NCBI RefSeq assembly: GCF_018614415.1
Contig: NZ_JAGGOO010000158.1
Coordinates: 1 to 64,000 of the forward strand
Length of the DNA stretch: 64,000 nt
From: Streptomyces sp. ISL-12
GTDB taxonomy: Bacteria > Actinomycetota > Actinomycetes > Streptomycetales > Streptomycetaceae
Direction of reading: 5' to 3'
Both the position numbers and the translations under genes were made by a program. This document shows positions 17,587 to 25,293 of this stretch, in pieces. Under the pieces are notes generated by a model. That model made no database searches and was not told the origin of the DNA. It saw only the letters and a list, made by a program, of their open reading frames with translations. Every line of letters starts with the position of its first letter. Positions within the stretch are counted from its first letter, which is position 1.

Positions 17587-18816
17587 CTACAGGGCGACGC
17601 CCAGCAACGCGTCCACCACGCGGGAGACGACGCCGGGGGCGCCGGTGTCCGTGCCGCCCGACTCCTGCTGGAGCGCGGCCCAGCGGTCGACCGCGGCGAG
17701 CGCGGCCGGGGCGTCCAGGTCGTTCGCGAGGGCCTCGCGGATCTCCTCGACCAGCGCCTCGGCGGGCGGGCCGTCGGGCCGGGAGACGGCGGCCCGCCAG
17801 CGCTCCAGGCGGTCCTGGGCGTCCCGCAGCACCTGGTCGGTCCACTCCCAGTCGGAGCGGTAGTGGTGCGCGAGCAGCGTGAGGCGGATGGCGGCCGGGT
17901 CGACGCCGTCGCGGCGCAGCTGGGAGACGAAGACCAGGTTGCCCTTGGACTTGGACATCTTCTCGCCGTCCAGGCCGACCATGCCGGCGTGGACGTACGC
18001 CTTGGCCATCGGGAACTCGCCGGTGAGCACCTGGGCGTGCGAGGCGCCCATCTCGTGGTGCGGGAAGGCGAGGTCGGAGCCGCCGCCCTGGACGTCGAAG
18101 CCCATGCCGAGGTGGTCCAGGGCGATGGCGACGCACTCGATGTGCCAGCCGGGCCGGCCGCGGCCGAGCGACCCGCCGTCCCAGCTGGGCTCGCCCTCGC
18201 GGGCCGCCATCCACAGCATCGGGTCGAGGGGGTTCTTCTTGCCCGGCCGGTCCGGGTCGCCGCCGCGCTCGGCGGAGAGCAGCCGCATCGCCTCGGCGTC
18301 CAGGTTCGACACCTGGCCGAAATGAGGGTCGGACTCGACGGAGAAGTAGACGTCGCCTTCGAGCTCATAGGCGGCGCCCGCGTCGCGGAGCCGCTCGACG
18401 AGCGGGACGATGCCCGGTATGGCCTCCACGGCGCCTATGTAGTGCTTCGGCGGGAGCATCCGCAGCGCCGTCATGTCCTCGCGGAACAGGGCGGTCTCCT
18501 GCTCGGCGAGGGCGGCCCAGTCGACGCCGTCCCGGACGGCCCGCTCCAGGAGGGGGTCGTCCACGTCGGTGACGTTCTGGACGTAGTGGACCTGGCGCTT
18601 GGTGTCGAGCCACACGCGCTGTACGAGGTCGAACGCGTTGTACGTCGCCGCGTGCCCCATGTGGGTCGCGTCGTACGGCGTGATGCCGCAGACGTAGATA
18701 CGGGCGACGGGACCGGGGTCGAGGGAGACCGGGCCGCCGGTCGCGGTGTCGTGAATCCTCAGGTCGCGGCCCTGACCAGGCAGGGCGGGGACCTCGGAAG
18801 CGGGCCAGGCATGCAT
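17587..18816 (-). CDS. mshC: Cysteine:GlcN-Ins ligase of mycothiol biosynthesis
   Basis: MshC joins L-cysteine to 1D-myo-inosityl 2-amino-2-deoxy-alpha-D-glucopyranoside with ATP, the third step of mycothiol synthesis. The 409 residues match the family's usual length and its start MHAWPASEVPALPG. Motifs of its class I tRNA-synthetase fold are present: HIGH-like THMGHA, KMSKS, and zinc ligands in YVCGIT, HIECVAIA and FPHHEMG. The absent tRNA-binding extension distinguishes it from cysteinyl-tRNA synthetase. It lies just downstream of the actinobacterial trio on the same strand, with a 96-base gap. Confidence 0.96.
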   Translation of the reverse strand: MHAWPASEVPALPGQGRDLRIHDTATGGPVSLDPGPVARIYVCGITPYDATHMGHAATYNAFDLVQRVWLDTKRQVHYVQNVTDVDDPLLERAVRDGVDWAALAEQETALFREDMTALRMLPPKHYIGAVEAIPGIVPLVERLRDAGAAYELEGDVYFSVESDPHFGQVSNLDAEAMRLLSAERGGDPDRPGKKNPLDPMLWMAAREGEPSWDGGSLGRGRPGWHIECVAIALDHLGMGFDVQGGGSDLAFPHHEMGASHAQVLTGEFPMAKAYVHAGMVGLDGEKMSKSKGNLVFVSQLRRDGVDPAAIRLTLLAHHYRSDWEWTDQVLRDAQDRLERWRAAVSRPDGPPAEALVEEIREALANDLDAPAALAAVDRWAALQQESGGTDTGAPGVVSRVVDALLGVAL

Positions 18817-18912
18817 GACACGAGCGTAACCGGACGGATGTTCCGTACACGAACCGGACGGCGGCAGGATGACCGGTTAGGCGTTCTTGCCGATCTTTCC
18901 GAAGTGTGCTGA

Positions 18913-19755
18913 TCAGACCGGCGGCCAGGGGATGGCCGGCCACTCGCCGCCCGGCTCAGGATGGGTCCCGGAGGCCAGCAGCGCGTCGACACGCGCGCGC
19001 GTGGCCTGGGTCTCGGCCGGTGTGATCAGCTCGCCCAGTCGGGTGGCCAGGCTCCCGCCGTCCTTCAGCGCCTCCCGCAGCGACCTGAGCACCTCCAGGG
19101 CCTCCGCGGTGAGCGGTTCCCCCGCCCAGCCCCACAGCAGCGTGCGCAGCTTGTCCTCGGCGTGGAAGGTGACGCCGTGGTCGATGCCGTAGAGCCGGCC
19201 GTCGGCGGGCAGCAGGTGGCCGCCCTTGCGGTCGGCGTTGTTGATCACCGCGTCGAGTACGGCGAGGCGCCGCAGCCGTGCGTCGTCGGCGTGCACCAGG
19301 AGCGCGGTCCTCCCCTCCCCGACCTCGGCGAAGCCGATCGCCTTCCAGCCGGGCTCCGGCTCCTCGCCGTCGACCAGGGCGAGGAGGTCGGCCTCCGGGG
19401 TGACCTCGATCCACTGCTGGACCATGCCCTCGCCGTACGGTCCGTCGCGCAGCACGGTCACCGGCACCAGGCCCCAGCCGGTCGCCTCGGAGACCTCGTA
19501 CGCGGCGACCTCCCGCTGGGCGAGGGTCCCGTCGGGGAAGTCCCACAGCGGCCGTTCACCGGCCACCGGCTTGTACACGCAGGCGGCCTCGCGGCCCTGG
19601 TGCGAGACCGTGCAGTACAGCGCCGCGTTGGAGGCGTCGCGGATCCTGCCGCGGACGGTCAGCTCGCCCTGGGTGAGCAGGGCGGCGAGGGACCCGTCGG
19701 CGAGGGGCGCGTGCGGCGTCACGCCCCGCGGCGGTATCCGTTCTGGCGCGGACAT
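18913..19755 (-). CDS. SCO1-type conserved protein with distant PI3/4-kinase similarity (TIGR03843-like)
   Basis: Protein of 280 residues from the actinobacterial family that shows distant similarity to phosphatidylinositol 3- and 4-kinases. Visible kinase-like pieces are ACVYKPVAGERPLWDFP (a lysine strand), VINNADRKGGHLL (a catalytic-loop-like HxxN-type segment) and LYGIDHGVTFH (a DFG-like DHG). Substrate unknown. The ATG at 19755 overlaps the preceding DUF3090 gene by 37 bases, showing tight coupling. It belongs to a three-gene set next to mshC; a shared role with mycothiol is only inference. Confidence 0.85.
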   Translation of the reverse strand: MSAPERIPPRGVTPHAPLADGSLAALLTQGELTVRGRIRDASNAALYCTVSHQGREAACVYKPVAGERPLWDFPDGTLAQREVAAYEVSEATGWGLVPVTVLRDGPYGEGMVQQWIEVTPEADLLALVDGEEPEPGWKAIGFAEVGEGRTALLVHADDARLRRLAVLDAVINNADRKGGHLLPADGRLYGIDHGVTFHAEDKLRTLLWGWAGEPLTAEALEVLRSLREALKDGGSLATRLGELITPAETQATRARVDALLASGTHPEPGGEWPAIPWPPV

Positions 19756-20309
19756 ACGTGTCCTTCCGGGTCGAGCGGGAGGCTGCACAGCGGGCACGGC
19801 GGCCGGCCCGCGTTGACGACGTCGAGGGCGCGCTTGGCGAAGGCCCTGGCCTGCGCGCCGGTGAGCCGGACCCGCAGCATCGGGGGGCCGTTCTCCTCGT
19901 CCTGGAGGAGCCGCTCCTCGGCCTCGGCGAGGTCCTCCTCGGAGTCGGCGTCCAGCTCCACCAGGGCCTGCGCCTCGACGATCATGCGCTGTTCGTCGCC
20001 GTCCCAGGCCAGCGCCATGGTGCCGACCCGGAACTCCTCCTCCACGGGGGCGTCCAGCGGGGCGGTGTCGGCGGGCTCGGTGGGGGCCATCGCGGGGACG
20101 GCGGCGCTGCCGCCGCTGCGGCGGACGACCTCGTCGAGCAGCTCGTCCATCCGTTCGGCGAGCGCGGCGACCTGTGTCTTCTCCAGGGCCACGCTGGTCA
20201 CCCGGGGGCCGGCGGTGGCCTGGAGGAAGAACGTACGGCGCCCGGGCAGTCCGACCGTGCCGGCCACGAAGCGGTCCGGCTGGTCGTAGAGGAACACCTG
20301 ACGGGACAC
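19719..20309 (-). CDS. DUF3090 family protein (TIGR03847-like)
   Basis: Protein of 196 residues from the middle of the conserved actinobacterial trio. It begins MSRQVFLYDQPDRFVAG and ends in a zinc-ribbon-like CPLCSLPLDPEGHVCPR. No enzymatic motif is evident. The start at 20309 is well placed; its 3' end overlaps the kinase-like gene by 37 bases in another frame. The C-terminal cysteines suggest metal binding. Function unknown. Confidence 0.9.
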   Translation of the reverse strand: MSRQVFLYDQPDRFVAGTVGLPGRRTFFLQATAGPRVTSVALEKTQVAALAERMDELLDEVVRRSGGSAAVPAMAPTEPADTAPLDAPVEEEFRVGTMALAWDGDEQRMIVEAQALVELDADSEEDLAEAEERLLQDEENGPPMLRVRLTGAQARAFAKRALDVVNAGRPPCPLCSLPLDPEGHVCPRQNGYRRGA

Positions 20310-20376
20310 GTCCTGTCTCCATGGGAAGTCGGGGGTGGCTACTGCTGGGACCGCTTCACCCTACTGCGGCCGACGA

Positions 20377-21063
20377 TCACGGTGCGCCCGCGCCGCCCCC
20401 GACCGTGGCGTCGTCGCCCTGCGGCTGCTCGGGGGGCGCGAGCGAGGTCAGGTCGCCGGTGTCGCCGAGGCGGACCAGGAAGGGCCGCAGCCGGGTGTAG
20501 CGGATCGCCGTGACGGAGCACGGGTCGACGTGGATGCGCTGGAAGAGGTCGAGGTGGAGGCCGAGCGCGTCCGCGACGAGCGACTTGATGATGTCGCCGT
20601 GGGAGCACATGAGGTAGACGGCTTCCGGGCCGTGGTCGCGCTCCACGCGCGCGTTCCACTCGCGTACCGCCTCGGCGGCGCGGGTCTGCATGGCCCGCAT
20701 GGACTCGCCGCCGGGGAAGGCCGCCGCGGAGGGGTGCGCCTGCACGACCTCCATCAGCGGCTCGTCCTTCAGCTCGGCGAGCTTGCGGCCGGACCAGTCG
20801 CCGTAGTGGCACTCCCCGATCCGCTCGTCGGTGTGGGCGCGCAGTTCGGGCCGGGCGTCCAGCAGCGGCCGGATCGTCTCCTGGCAGCGTTGCAGGGGGC
20901 TGGCGACGACCTCGGCGATCGGCAGTGCGGCGAGCCGCGCGGGCAGGGCGGCGGCCTGGGCGGCACCGCGTTCGTCGAGGGCGACGCCGGGCGTCCAGCC
21001 GGCGAGCAGCCCCTCGGTGTTGGCGGTGGAACGTCCGTGCCTGACGAGGATCAGCGTGGGCAT
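20377..21063 (-). CDS. Histidine phosphatase family protein (TIGR03848-like, MSMEG_4193 type)
   Basis: Phosphoglycerate-mutase-like enzyme of 228 residues. The catalytic RHG motif is at the start (ILVRHGRSTANTEGLLAGW); the second histidine is in YLMCSHGDIIKSL and the acidic residue in GECHYGDWSGR. I use the ATG at 21063 because the RHG then falls at residues 8-10, as in relatives. First gene of the leftward trio, 67 bases before the DUF3090 gene. The substrate is unknown; relatives are annotated as probable phosphomutases. Confidence 0.92.
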   Translation of the reverse strand: MPTLILVRHGRSTANTEGLLAGWTPGVALDERGAAQAAALPARLAALPIAEVVASPLQRCQETIRPLLDARPELRAHTDERIGECHYGDWSGRKLAELKDEPLMEVVQAHPSAAAFPGGESMRAMQTRAAEAVREWNARVERDHGPEAVYLMCSHGDIIKSLVADALGLHLDLFQRIHVDPCSVTAIRYTRLRPFLVRLGDTGDLTSLAPPEQPQGDDATVGGGAGAP

Positions 21064-21115
21064 GCGCCAAGGGTAGGCGTACAGCACCGGGCACCGGCGT
21101 CCGGGCGAGGGGAGA

Positions 21116-22117
21116 ATGGGTTCGGTGATCGTCGACTGTGCCATCTACCGGGACGGACACCGCACCGAGGGCCCGGAGGACTTCTCCGACGCGCTGGATC
21201 AGGCGCGGTCCGCGGGCGGTTTCGTGTGGATCGGGCTGCACGAGCCGACCGAGGAGGAGTTCGAGCACGTCACCCAGGAGTTCGGGCTGCACCCGCTGGC
21301 TGTGGAGGACGCCCTGAAGGCGCACCAGCGGCCCAAGCTGGAGGTGTACGACGACTCGCTCTTCGTGGTCGTCAAACCGGTGGTCTACGAGCCGGAGAGC
21401 GACACCGTCTCCTCCGGCGAGGTCATGATCTTCCTCGGGGACGCCTTCGTGGTGGTCGTCCGGCACGGCGAGGGCGCCGCGCTCAAGGCGGTGCGGCAGC
21501 GGCTGGAACACGAGCCGGAACTGCTCGGCAAGGGCCCGACCTCGGTGCTGTACGCGATCACCGACGCCGCCGTCGACCACTACCTGGAGGTGGCCACCGA
21601 GCTCCAGACCGACCTGGAGGAGCTGGAGGCGGACGTGTTCTCCCCGGACGGCGGCTCGCGGAACACGGCCTCGCGGATCTACACCTTCAAGCGGCAGGTC
21701 CTGGAGTTCCGCCGGGCGACCGGACCGCTGGTGCCGCCGCTGGCCCGGCTGGCCGGCACCGGCGCGTTCGGCGGGGCCGTGCCCTTCGTGAACGACCACG
21801 CGCGCCCGTTCTTCCGGGACGTGCACGACCACATCACGCGCGTGAACGACTCCGTGGAGGGCCTGGACCGGCTGGTCTCGGACATCCTGTCGGCGCACCT
21901 GGCGCAGATGAGCGTCCGGCAGAACGACGACATGCGGAAGATTTCCGCGTGGGCGGCCATGGCGGCGGTCCCCACCATGATCGCCGGGGTCTACGGCATG
22001 AACTTCGAGCACATGCCCGAGCTGCACTGGGTGTGGGCGTATCCGGCCGTGATCGTCCTGATGGCCGCCCTGGAGGTGCTGCTGTACCGGATGTTCAAAC
22101 GCAGGGGCTGGCTGTAG
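21116..22117 (+). CDS. corA: CorA-family magnesium/cobalt transporter
   Basis: Divalent-cation channel of the CorA/2-TM-GxN family, 333 residues. The long cytoplasmic domain begins VIVDCAIYRDG, and two C-terminal membrane helices flank the signature YGMNFEHMPEL (about residue 300). It ends in the basic tail FKRRGWL. The start could be the ATG at 21116 or the in-frame GTG at 21125; the GAGGGGAG at 21107-21114 is better spaced for the latter. It is divergent from the phosphatase trio, with 52 bases between starts. Confidence 0.93.
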   Translation: MGSVIVDCAIYRDGHRTEGPEDFSDALDQARSAGGFVWIGLHEPTEEEFEHVTQEFGLHPLAVEDALKAHQRPKLEVYDDSLFVVVKPVVYEPESDTVSSGEVMIFLGDAFVVVVRHGEGAALKAVRQRLEHEPELLGKGPTSVLYAITDAAVDHYLEVATELQTDLEELEADVFSPDGGSRNTASRIYTFKRQVLEFRRATGPLVPPLARLAGTGAFGGAVPFVNDHARPFFRDVHDHITRVNDSVEGLDRLVSDILSAHLAQMSVRQNDDMRKISAWAAMAAVPTMIAGVYGMNFEHMPELHWVWAYPAVIVLMAALEVLLYRMFKRRGWL

Positions 22118-22130
22118 CCTTCCGTCCCGG

Positions 22131-22925
22131 TCAGGCGGGTTCGGGGGCCGCAGGGGTCGCCGGACCGCCGAGGGCGTCGCGGCGTTCGGGCATCCTGAGG
22201 GTCACCATGCGACGCCAGCCGCCGAGCCGCTCGTAGGCGTACACCGCGCGGATGCCCGCCGCGAGCGCCGCCGACTTGGCGCGGGGCCAGCCGAGGACGC
22301 GGCCCATGTGCGCCATCACCGCGAGGCTGACGTCCCGGTAGACGGCGATCTCGGCGAGCGCGCACTCGCGCAGGGTGCGCTGGATCAGCCGGCCGTGTCC
22401 GGCGGCGGCGAAGCGGAGCAGTTCCTCGTGGGAGTAGGCGAGGTGGTTGTCCTCGTCGCCCGAGATCATGCGGACCGCGTTGCCGATGTCCGGGTGGGAG
22501 GCGAAGTACTTGCGGAGCATGAGCATCTGGTCGGCGGCCCGCTGCTCGGTGACCCTGCTGTGCGCCAGGTACGTGATGATGTCGTGCACGGTGAGCGGCT
22601 GGTCGGCCTTGAGCTTCTCGTGGGCGAGACCGATGCCGCGCTTCTCCAGGAGCGCGGTGTAGTCGGTCTCCGGAGGAACGGGTACGGGCTCCAGGCCGCG
22701 CTTCTTCAGCAGCGCGTCGAAGATGCGGCCGTGCTTGTCCTCGTCCGCCCCGTGCCGGGTGATCTTGGGGGCGAGGGCGCGCTCGCTCTCCGGTACCAGC
22801 GCGGCGATCCGCGCGTTCTCCCAGCCGCCCTGCGCCTCACCGCTGGCCGCGATGGAGCAGAACAACCGGAACGACTCGTCGTTGTCGAGGGTCTCCTGGA
22901 ACAGACTCCTGGCCGACAGCATCAC
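22131..22925 (-). CDS. Ferritin-like diiron-domain protein
   Basis: Helical protein of 264 residues with two carboxylate-histidine motifs typical of ferritin/rubrerythrin-like four-helix bundles, EDKHGRIF (about residue 62) and DEDNHLAYSH (about 157). A diiron or other metal site is likely. The first codon is GTG (22925), followed directly by ATG (22922); GGAGAGG lies 6 or 9 bases upstream. Its 3' end faces the corA-like gene with 13 bases between, so the two are convergent. Substrate unknown. Confidence 0.8.
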   Translation of the reverse strand: MMLSARSLFQETLDNDESFRLFCSIAASGEAQGGWENARIAALVPESERALAPKITRHGADEDKHGRIFDALLKKRGLEPVPVPPETDYTALLEKRGIGLAHEKLKADQPLTVHDIITYLAHSRVTEQRAADQMLMLRKYFASHPDIGNAVRMISGDEDNHLAYSHEELLRFAAAGHGRLIQRTLRECALAEIAVYRDVSLAVMAHMGRVLGWPRAKSAALAAGIRAVYAYERLGGWRRMVTLRMPERRDALGGPATPAAPEPA

Positions 22926-23084
22926 CGGTCACCTCTCCGCCTCTGCAAGGATCCGCGCACCTGTCGAGTCAAGTGCGGGACATGAGGGACGGCAACAGGT
23001 GTGTCGGACAAGTCAGCCGAACGAAGGACAGGCGGGCCCATGAGCGGGCGTAACCACGCGCGCGTGGCGGCGTTGTTCCCCGTG

Positions 23085-23127
23085 ACGGCCGTGGCGGGGA
23101 AGACCCCCGAGCCCCCACCACGGCCGT
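23085..23127. terminator. Hairpin downstream of the F420-type oxidoreductase gene
   Basis: ACGGCCGTGGCGGGG pairs with CCCCCACCACGGCCGT with one bulge. It lies just past the stop of the leftward oxidoreductase gene. A short open frame from 23041 crosses it but has no support as a gene. Confidence 0.65.
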
Positions 23128-23138
23128 GAGACTTCCCC

Positions 23139-24194
23139 TCAGGCGAGCCCGGCGCGTTCGAGTGCCTCCGTGCCGGCCCGCAGCGAGGCGAGCCGCTCCT
23201 CCAGGGTGAAGCCCGCCGGGGCCAGGGTCAGGGTGGTGACGCCGGCCGCCGCGTAGGCGCGCATCCGGTCGGCGATCCGGTCGACGGAGCCCAGCAGGGT
23301 GGTCTGGTCGATCAGGTCGTGCGGTACGGCGGCCGCGGCGCCCTGCTTGTCGCCGTCCAGGTACTTGTCCTGGATCTCGGCGGCCTCCTTCTCGTACCCC
23401 ATGCGCCGGGCGAGCTGGTTGTAGAAGTTCTGCTTGCGGCTGCCCATGCCGCCGACGTACAGCGCGGTGTACGGGCGGAAGGTGTCGGCGAGCGCGGTGA
23501 CGTCCTTGTCGTCGCCGACGGCGAGCGGGACGGTCGGGCAGACGTCGAAGCCGTCGAGGGACTTGCCCGCCTTCTCGCGTCCGGCGCGCAGGTGCCGGAT
23601 CGCGGTCTCCTCCAGGTGCTCGGCGGACGGGAAGATCAGCAGGGCGCCGTCGGCGATCTCGCCGGTCTGCTCCAGGTTCTTCGGGCCGATCGCGGCGATG
23701 TAGAGCGGGATGTGCTCGCGCTGGGGGTGGACCGTGAGCTTGATGGGCTTGCCGGGGCCGCCGGGCAGGGGGAGGGTCCAGTGTTCGCCGTCGTGGGTCA
23801 GGCGTTCGCGGGACATGGCCTTGCGGACGATCTCGACGTACTCGCGGGTCCGGGCCAGCGGCTTGTCGAACTTCACGCCGTACCAGCCCTCGGAGACCTG
23901 CGGGCCGGAGACCCCGAGGCCCAGGCGGAAACGGCCGCCGGAGAGGGAGTCGAGGGTGGCGGCGGTCATCGCGGTCATCGCCGGCTGGCGGGCCGGGATT
24001 TGGAAGATGGCCGAGCCGACGTCGATGCGCTCGGTCTGCGCGGCGACCCAGGTGAGCACCGTGGCGGCGTCGGAGCCGTAGGCCTCGGCGGCCCAGCAGA
24101 CGGCGTACCCGAGGCGGTCTGCCTCCTGGGCCACGGCCAGATTGTCCCCGTCCATTCCGGCGCCCCAGTAACCGAGGTTGATCCCGAGCTGCAT
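23139..24194 (-). CDS. LLM-class F420-dependent oxidoreductase
   Basis: Luciferase-like TIM-barrel enzyme of 351 residues, probably using coenzyme F420, which Streptomyces makes. Family features are the start LGINLGYWG, EADRLGYAVCWAAEAYG, the GSAIFQIPARQPAMTA strand, and FRLGLGVSGPQVSEGWYG. The substrate cannot be predicted; mycobacterial relatives act in redox or cell-wall metabolism. The ATG is at 24194. It is divergent from the aldo/keto reductase gene, with a 112-base shared promoter region. Confidence 0.9.
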   Translation of the reverse strand: MQLGINLGYWGAGMDGDNLAVAQEADRLGYAVCWAAEAYGSDAATVLTWVAAQTERIDVGSAIFQIPARQPAMTAMTAATLDSLSGGRFRLGLGVSGPQVSEGWYGVKFDKPLARTREYVEIVRKAMSRERLTHDGEHWTLPLPGGPGKPIKLTVHPQREHIPLYIAAIGPKNLEQTGEIADGALLIFPSAEHLEETAIRHLRAGREKAGKSLDGFDVCPTVPLAVGDDKDVTALADTFRPYTALYVGGMGSRKQNFYNQLARRMGYEKEAAEIQDKYLDGDKQGAAAAVPHDLIDQTTLLGSVDRIADRMRAYAAAGVTTLTLAPAGFTLEERLASLRAGTEALERAGLA

Positions 24195-24306
24195 GGCCGA
24201 TTCCCCTTACCGATCAGTAACGTCCCTGGTGCACCGACCTTAGCGGGCGGATCCGGTTGTCCACAGGCCCCCACAGGCGAAGCCGTGGCCAGTAATCTCG
24301 GCGTTC

Positions 24307-25293
24307 ATGGAGCAGAGGCATCTCGGCCGCACCGGCCTGCGCGTGTCCCGCATCGGACTGGGGACCCTGACCTGGGGCCGGGACACGGACGAGCACGACG
24401 CGGCGGAGTGCCTGAAAACGTTCTGGGAAGCGGGCGGGACACTGGTCGACACCGCCGACGTCTACGGGGACGGCGACGCCGAGTACCTGCTGGGCCGGCT
24501 GATGGAGGGCCTGGTGCCGCGCCGGGACCTGGTGATCTCGACCAAGGCGGGCAGCGTTCCCGATCCCGACCGCCGCTTCGACGGCTCGCGCGGGCACCTG
24601 CTCTCCGCGCTGGACGCCTCGCTCTCCCGGCTCGGCACCGACCACGTGGACGTGTGGCACGTGCACGCCTACGACCCGTACACCCCGCTGGAGGAGACGC
24701 TGCACGCCCTCGACCTGGCGGTGAGCAGCGGACGCGCCCGCTACGCCGGGGTCGCCAACTTCTGCGGCTGGCAGCTGGCGAAGGCGGCGACCTGGCAGCT
24801 GGCGGCGCCGGGCGTGCGCAACCGGCTGGCCAGTACGCAGCTGGAGTACTCGCTGGTCCAGCGCGGCATCGAGCGGGAAGTGCTGCCTGCCGCCCTCGAC
24901 CTGGGGATCGGGCTGCTGCCCTCCTCGCCGCTCGGGCGCGGGGTGCTCACCGGGAAGTACCGGGGCGGCACGACGCCGGGCGACTCGCGCGGCGCCTCGG
25001 AGCACATGGCGCCGTTCGTCGCGCCCTACCTCGACGACACGGCCGCGCGGATCGTGGACGCGGTGGCCACGGCGGCGGACGGGCTCGCGGTGACGCCGCT
25101 CCAGGTGGCCCTGGCCTGGGTGCGGGACCGGCCGGGGGTGGCCGCGCCGATCGTGGGCGCGCGCACCGCGCAGCAGCTCACGGCGGCGTTGTCAGTGGAG
25201 GCGCTTAGTCTTCCTGACGAGATCTGCCGGGCGCTCGACGACGTGTCGGAGCCTGTGCACCGCTATCCCGATCACGACTGGAGCACGCTGTGA
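24307..25293 (+). CDS. Aldo/keto reductase
   Basis: NADPH-dependent carbonyl reductase of the AKR superfamily, 328 residues. The catalytic tetrad can be read as Asp in LVDTADVYG with Tyr three to five residues on, Lys in ISTKAG and His in VWHVHAYD. The C-terminal cofactor segment is PIVGARTAQQL. Substrate unknown. The stop codon overlaps the GTG start of the next gene (GTGA), so the two genes are translationally coupled, although their functions seem unrelated. Confidence 0.93.
   Translation: MEQRHLGRTGLRVSRIGLGTLTWGRDTDEHDAAECLKTFWEAGGTLVDTADVYGDGDAEYLLGRLMEGLVPRRDLVISTKAGSVPDPDRRFDGSRGHLLSALDASLSRLGTDHVDVWHVHAYDPYTPLEETLHALDLAVSSGRARYAGVANFCGWQLAKAATWQLAAPGVRNRLASTQLEYSLVQRGIEREVLPAALDLGIGLLPSSPLGRGVLTGKYRGGTTPGDSRGASEHMAPFVAPYLDDTAARIVDAVATAADGLAVTPLQVALAWVRDRPGVAAPIVGARTAQQLTAALSVEALSLPDEICRALDDVSEPVHRYPDHDWSTL

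Noticed and set aside
23041..23127. Short rightward gene of 28 codons before the F420-type oxidoreductase end
   Set aside because: It consists largely of the terminator stem, without ribosome site or conservation evidence.
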